Positions 63,815-64,000 of a stretch of 64,000 bases of DNA are shown piece by piece. Below the pieces are notes generated by a model, which did not search any database, was not told the DNA's origin, and was given only the letters and a program-made list of their open reading frames with translations. The position numbers and the translations under genes were made by a program. The stretch is from Thermoleophilia bacterium (lineage in GTDB: Bacteria > Actinomycetota > Thermoleophilia > BMS3ABIN01), in contig JAGVMV010000048.1 of NCBI GenBank assembly GCA_020053595.1, positions 1 through 64,000 of the forward strand, written 5' to 3'. How positions within the stretch are numbered: position 1 is the stretch's first letter; each line of letters starts with the position of its first letter.

Positions 63815-64000
63815 CTACTTTTTTTCCTTGCCGATAGAAAAAGCCTTGCCCAGAAAAGCACCCAGTCCGTGATAAGCCCTGGTCCCCGGGCTGAAAATAA
63901 CCGGTCGTACTTTCTCCGCGTCAGGGTGGCCCTTTTCATCGAGGACCGATTCATCCGCCTTGATATCCATGATTTCACCGATAAACTGGGTGTGCAGTCC
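63815..64000 (-). CDS. Flavin reductase-like (flavoredoxin) protein, C-terminal part
   Basis: The frame is open from the window edge and ends at 63815, giving 61 residues. It reads GLHTQFIGEIMDIKADESVL, then PVIFSPGTRAYHGLGAFLGKAF and SIGKEKK. This matches the C-terminus of the flavoredoxin/flavin reductase family, which binds FMN. The N-terminus lies beyond the window. Confidence 0.8.
   Translation of the reverse strand, partial: GLHTQFIGEIMDIKADESVLDEKGHPDAEKVRPVIFSPGTRAYHGLGAFLGKAFSIGKEKK

Overview
The window is about 64 kb of moderately GC-rich bacterial chromosome, cut inside obgE at the left edge and inside a flavin-reductase-like gene at the right edge. Most genes lie on the minus strand. 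The order obgE-rpmA-rplU-rng, a DUF2344 gene, a TIGR03960-type radical SAM gene, rodA-pbp2-mreDCB, maf, ndk, folC-valS, lon-clpX-clpP-tig is a conserved block of Gram-positive type. With CCA-encoding tRNAs, a short HisG plus HisZ, and several possible leaderless or non-ATG starts, it suggests a deep-branching non-mycelial actinobacterial lineage; a Bacillota relative is the main alternative. This placement is inference, because no rRNA is present.

Region by region: 1-6.1 kb holds ribosomal proteins L27 and L21, RNase G and a radical SAM pair. 6.1-12.6 kb is the rod-shape and elongation cluster. 12.9-25.3 kb holds Maf, Ndk, a zinc-ribbon membrane protein, FolC, ValS, Lon, ClpX, ClpP and trigger factor. 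25.5-26.2 kb is a tRNA cluster (Leu, Arg, His, Gly, Pro). 26.2-33.2 kb alternates two PIN-domain toxin-antitoxin modules with fmt, def, priA and metK. 33.3-39.3 kb is a histidine operon (hisZ-G-D-B-H-A-F). 39.7-44.6 kb holds a DUF47 gene, a PEP-synthase-like enzyme, a secreted metallophosphoesterase and a zinc-ribbon protein.

44.8-49.4 kb is the accessory heart of the window. A complete tRNA-Leu(CAA) is followed by two further copies of its 3' part, one degenerate (46019-46088) and one perfect over 58 bases (48670-48727). Each is preceded by a related sequence with GCCAACC repeats. This looks like two tandem integrative-element remnants without integrase. The second carries a divergent pair: a DUF3800-like gene and a protein with an RHGIMH (R-x4-H) HEPN-like motif, driven by an extended -10 promoter that may give a leaderless mRNA. 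Just outside is a small gene whose product has a lasso-peptide-type leader.

49.4-57.3 kb holds a response regulator, an NrfD / four-cluster ferredoxin / tri-haem cytochrome module with no catalytic subunit, a stand-alone AICAR transformylase, decayed fragments, and an ABC-2 exporter. 57.4-64 kb holds a CoA-disulfide-reductase-like flavoprotein fused to rhodanese, an FKBP isomerase, a methyltransferase, an amber-interrupted ferritin-like remnant, a LexA-like repressor plus Y-family polymerase operon with a palindrome filling the promoter spacer, and YajQ. The redox genes point to an anaerobic or microaerobic life style (inference).
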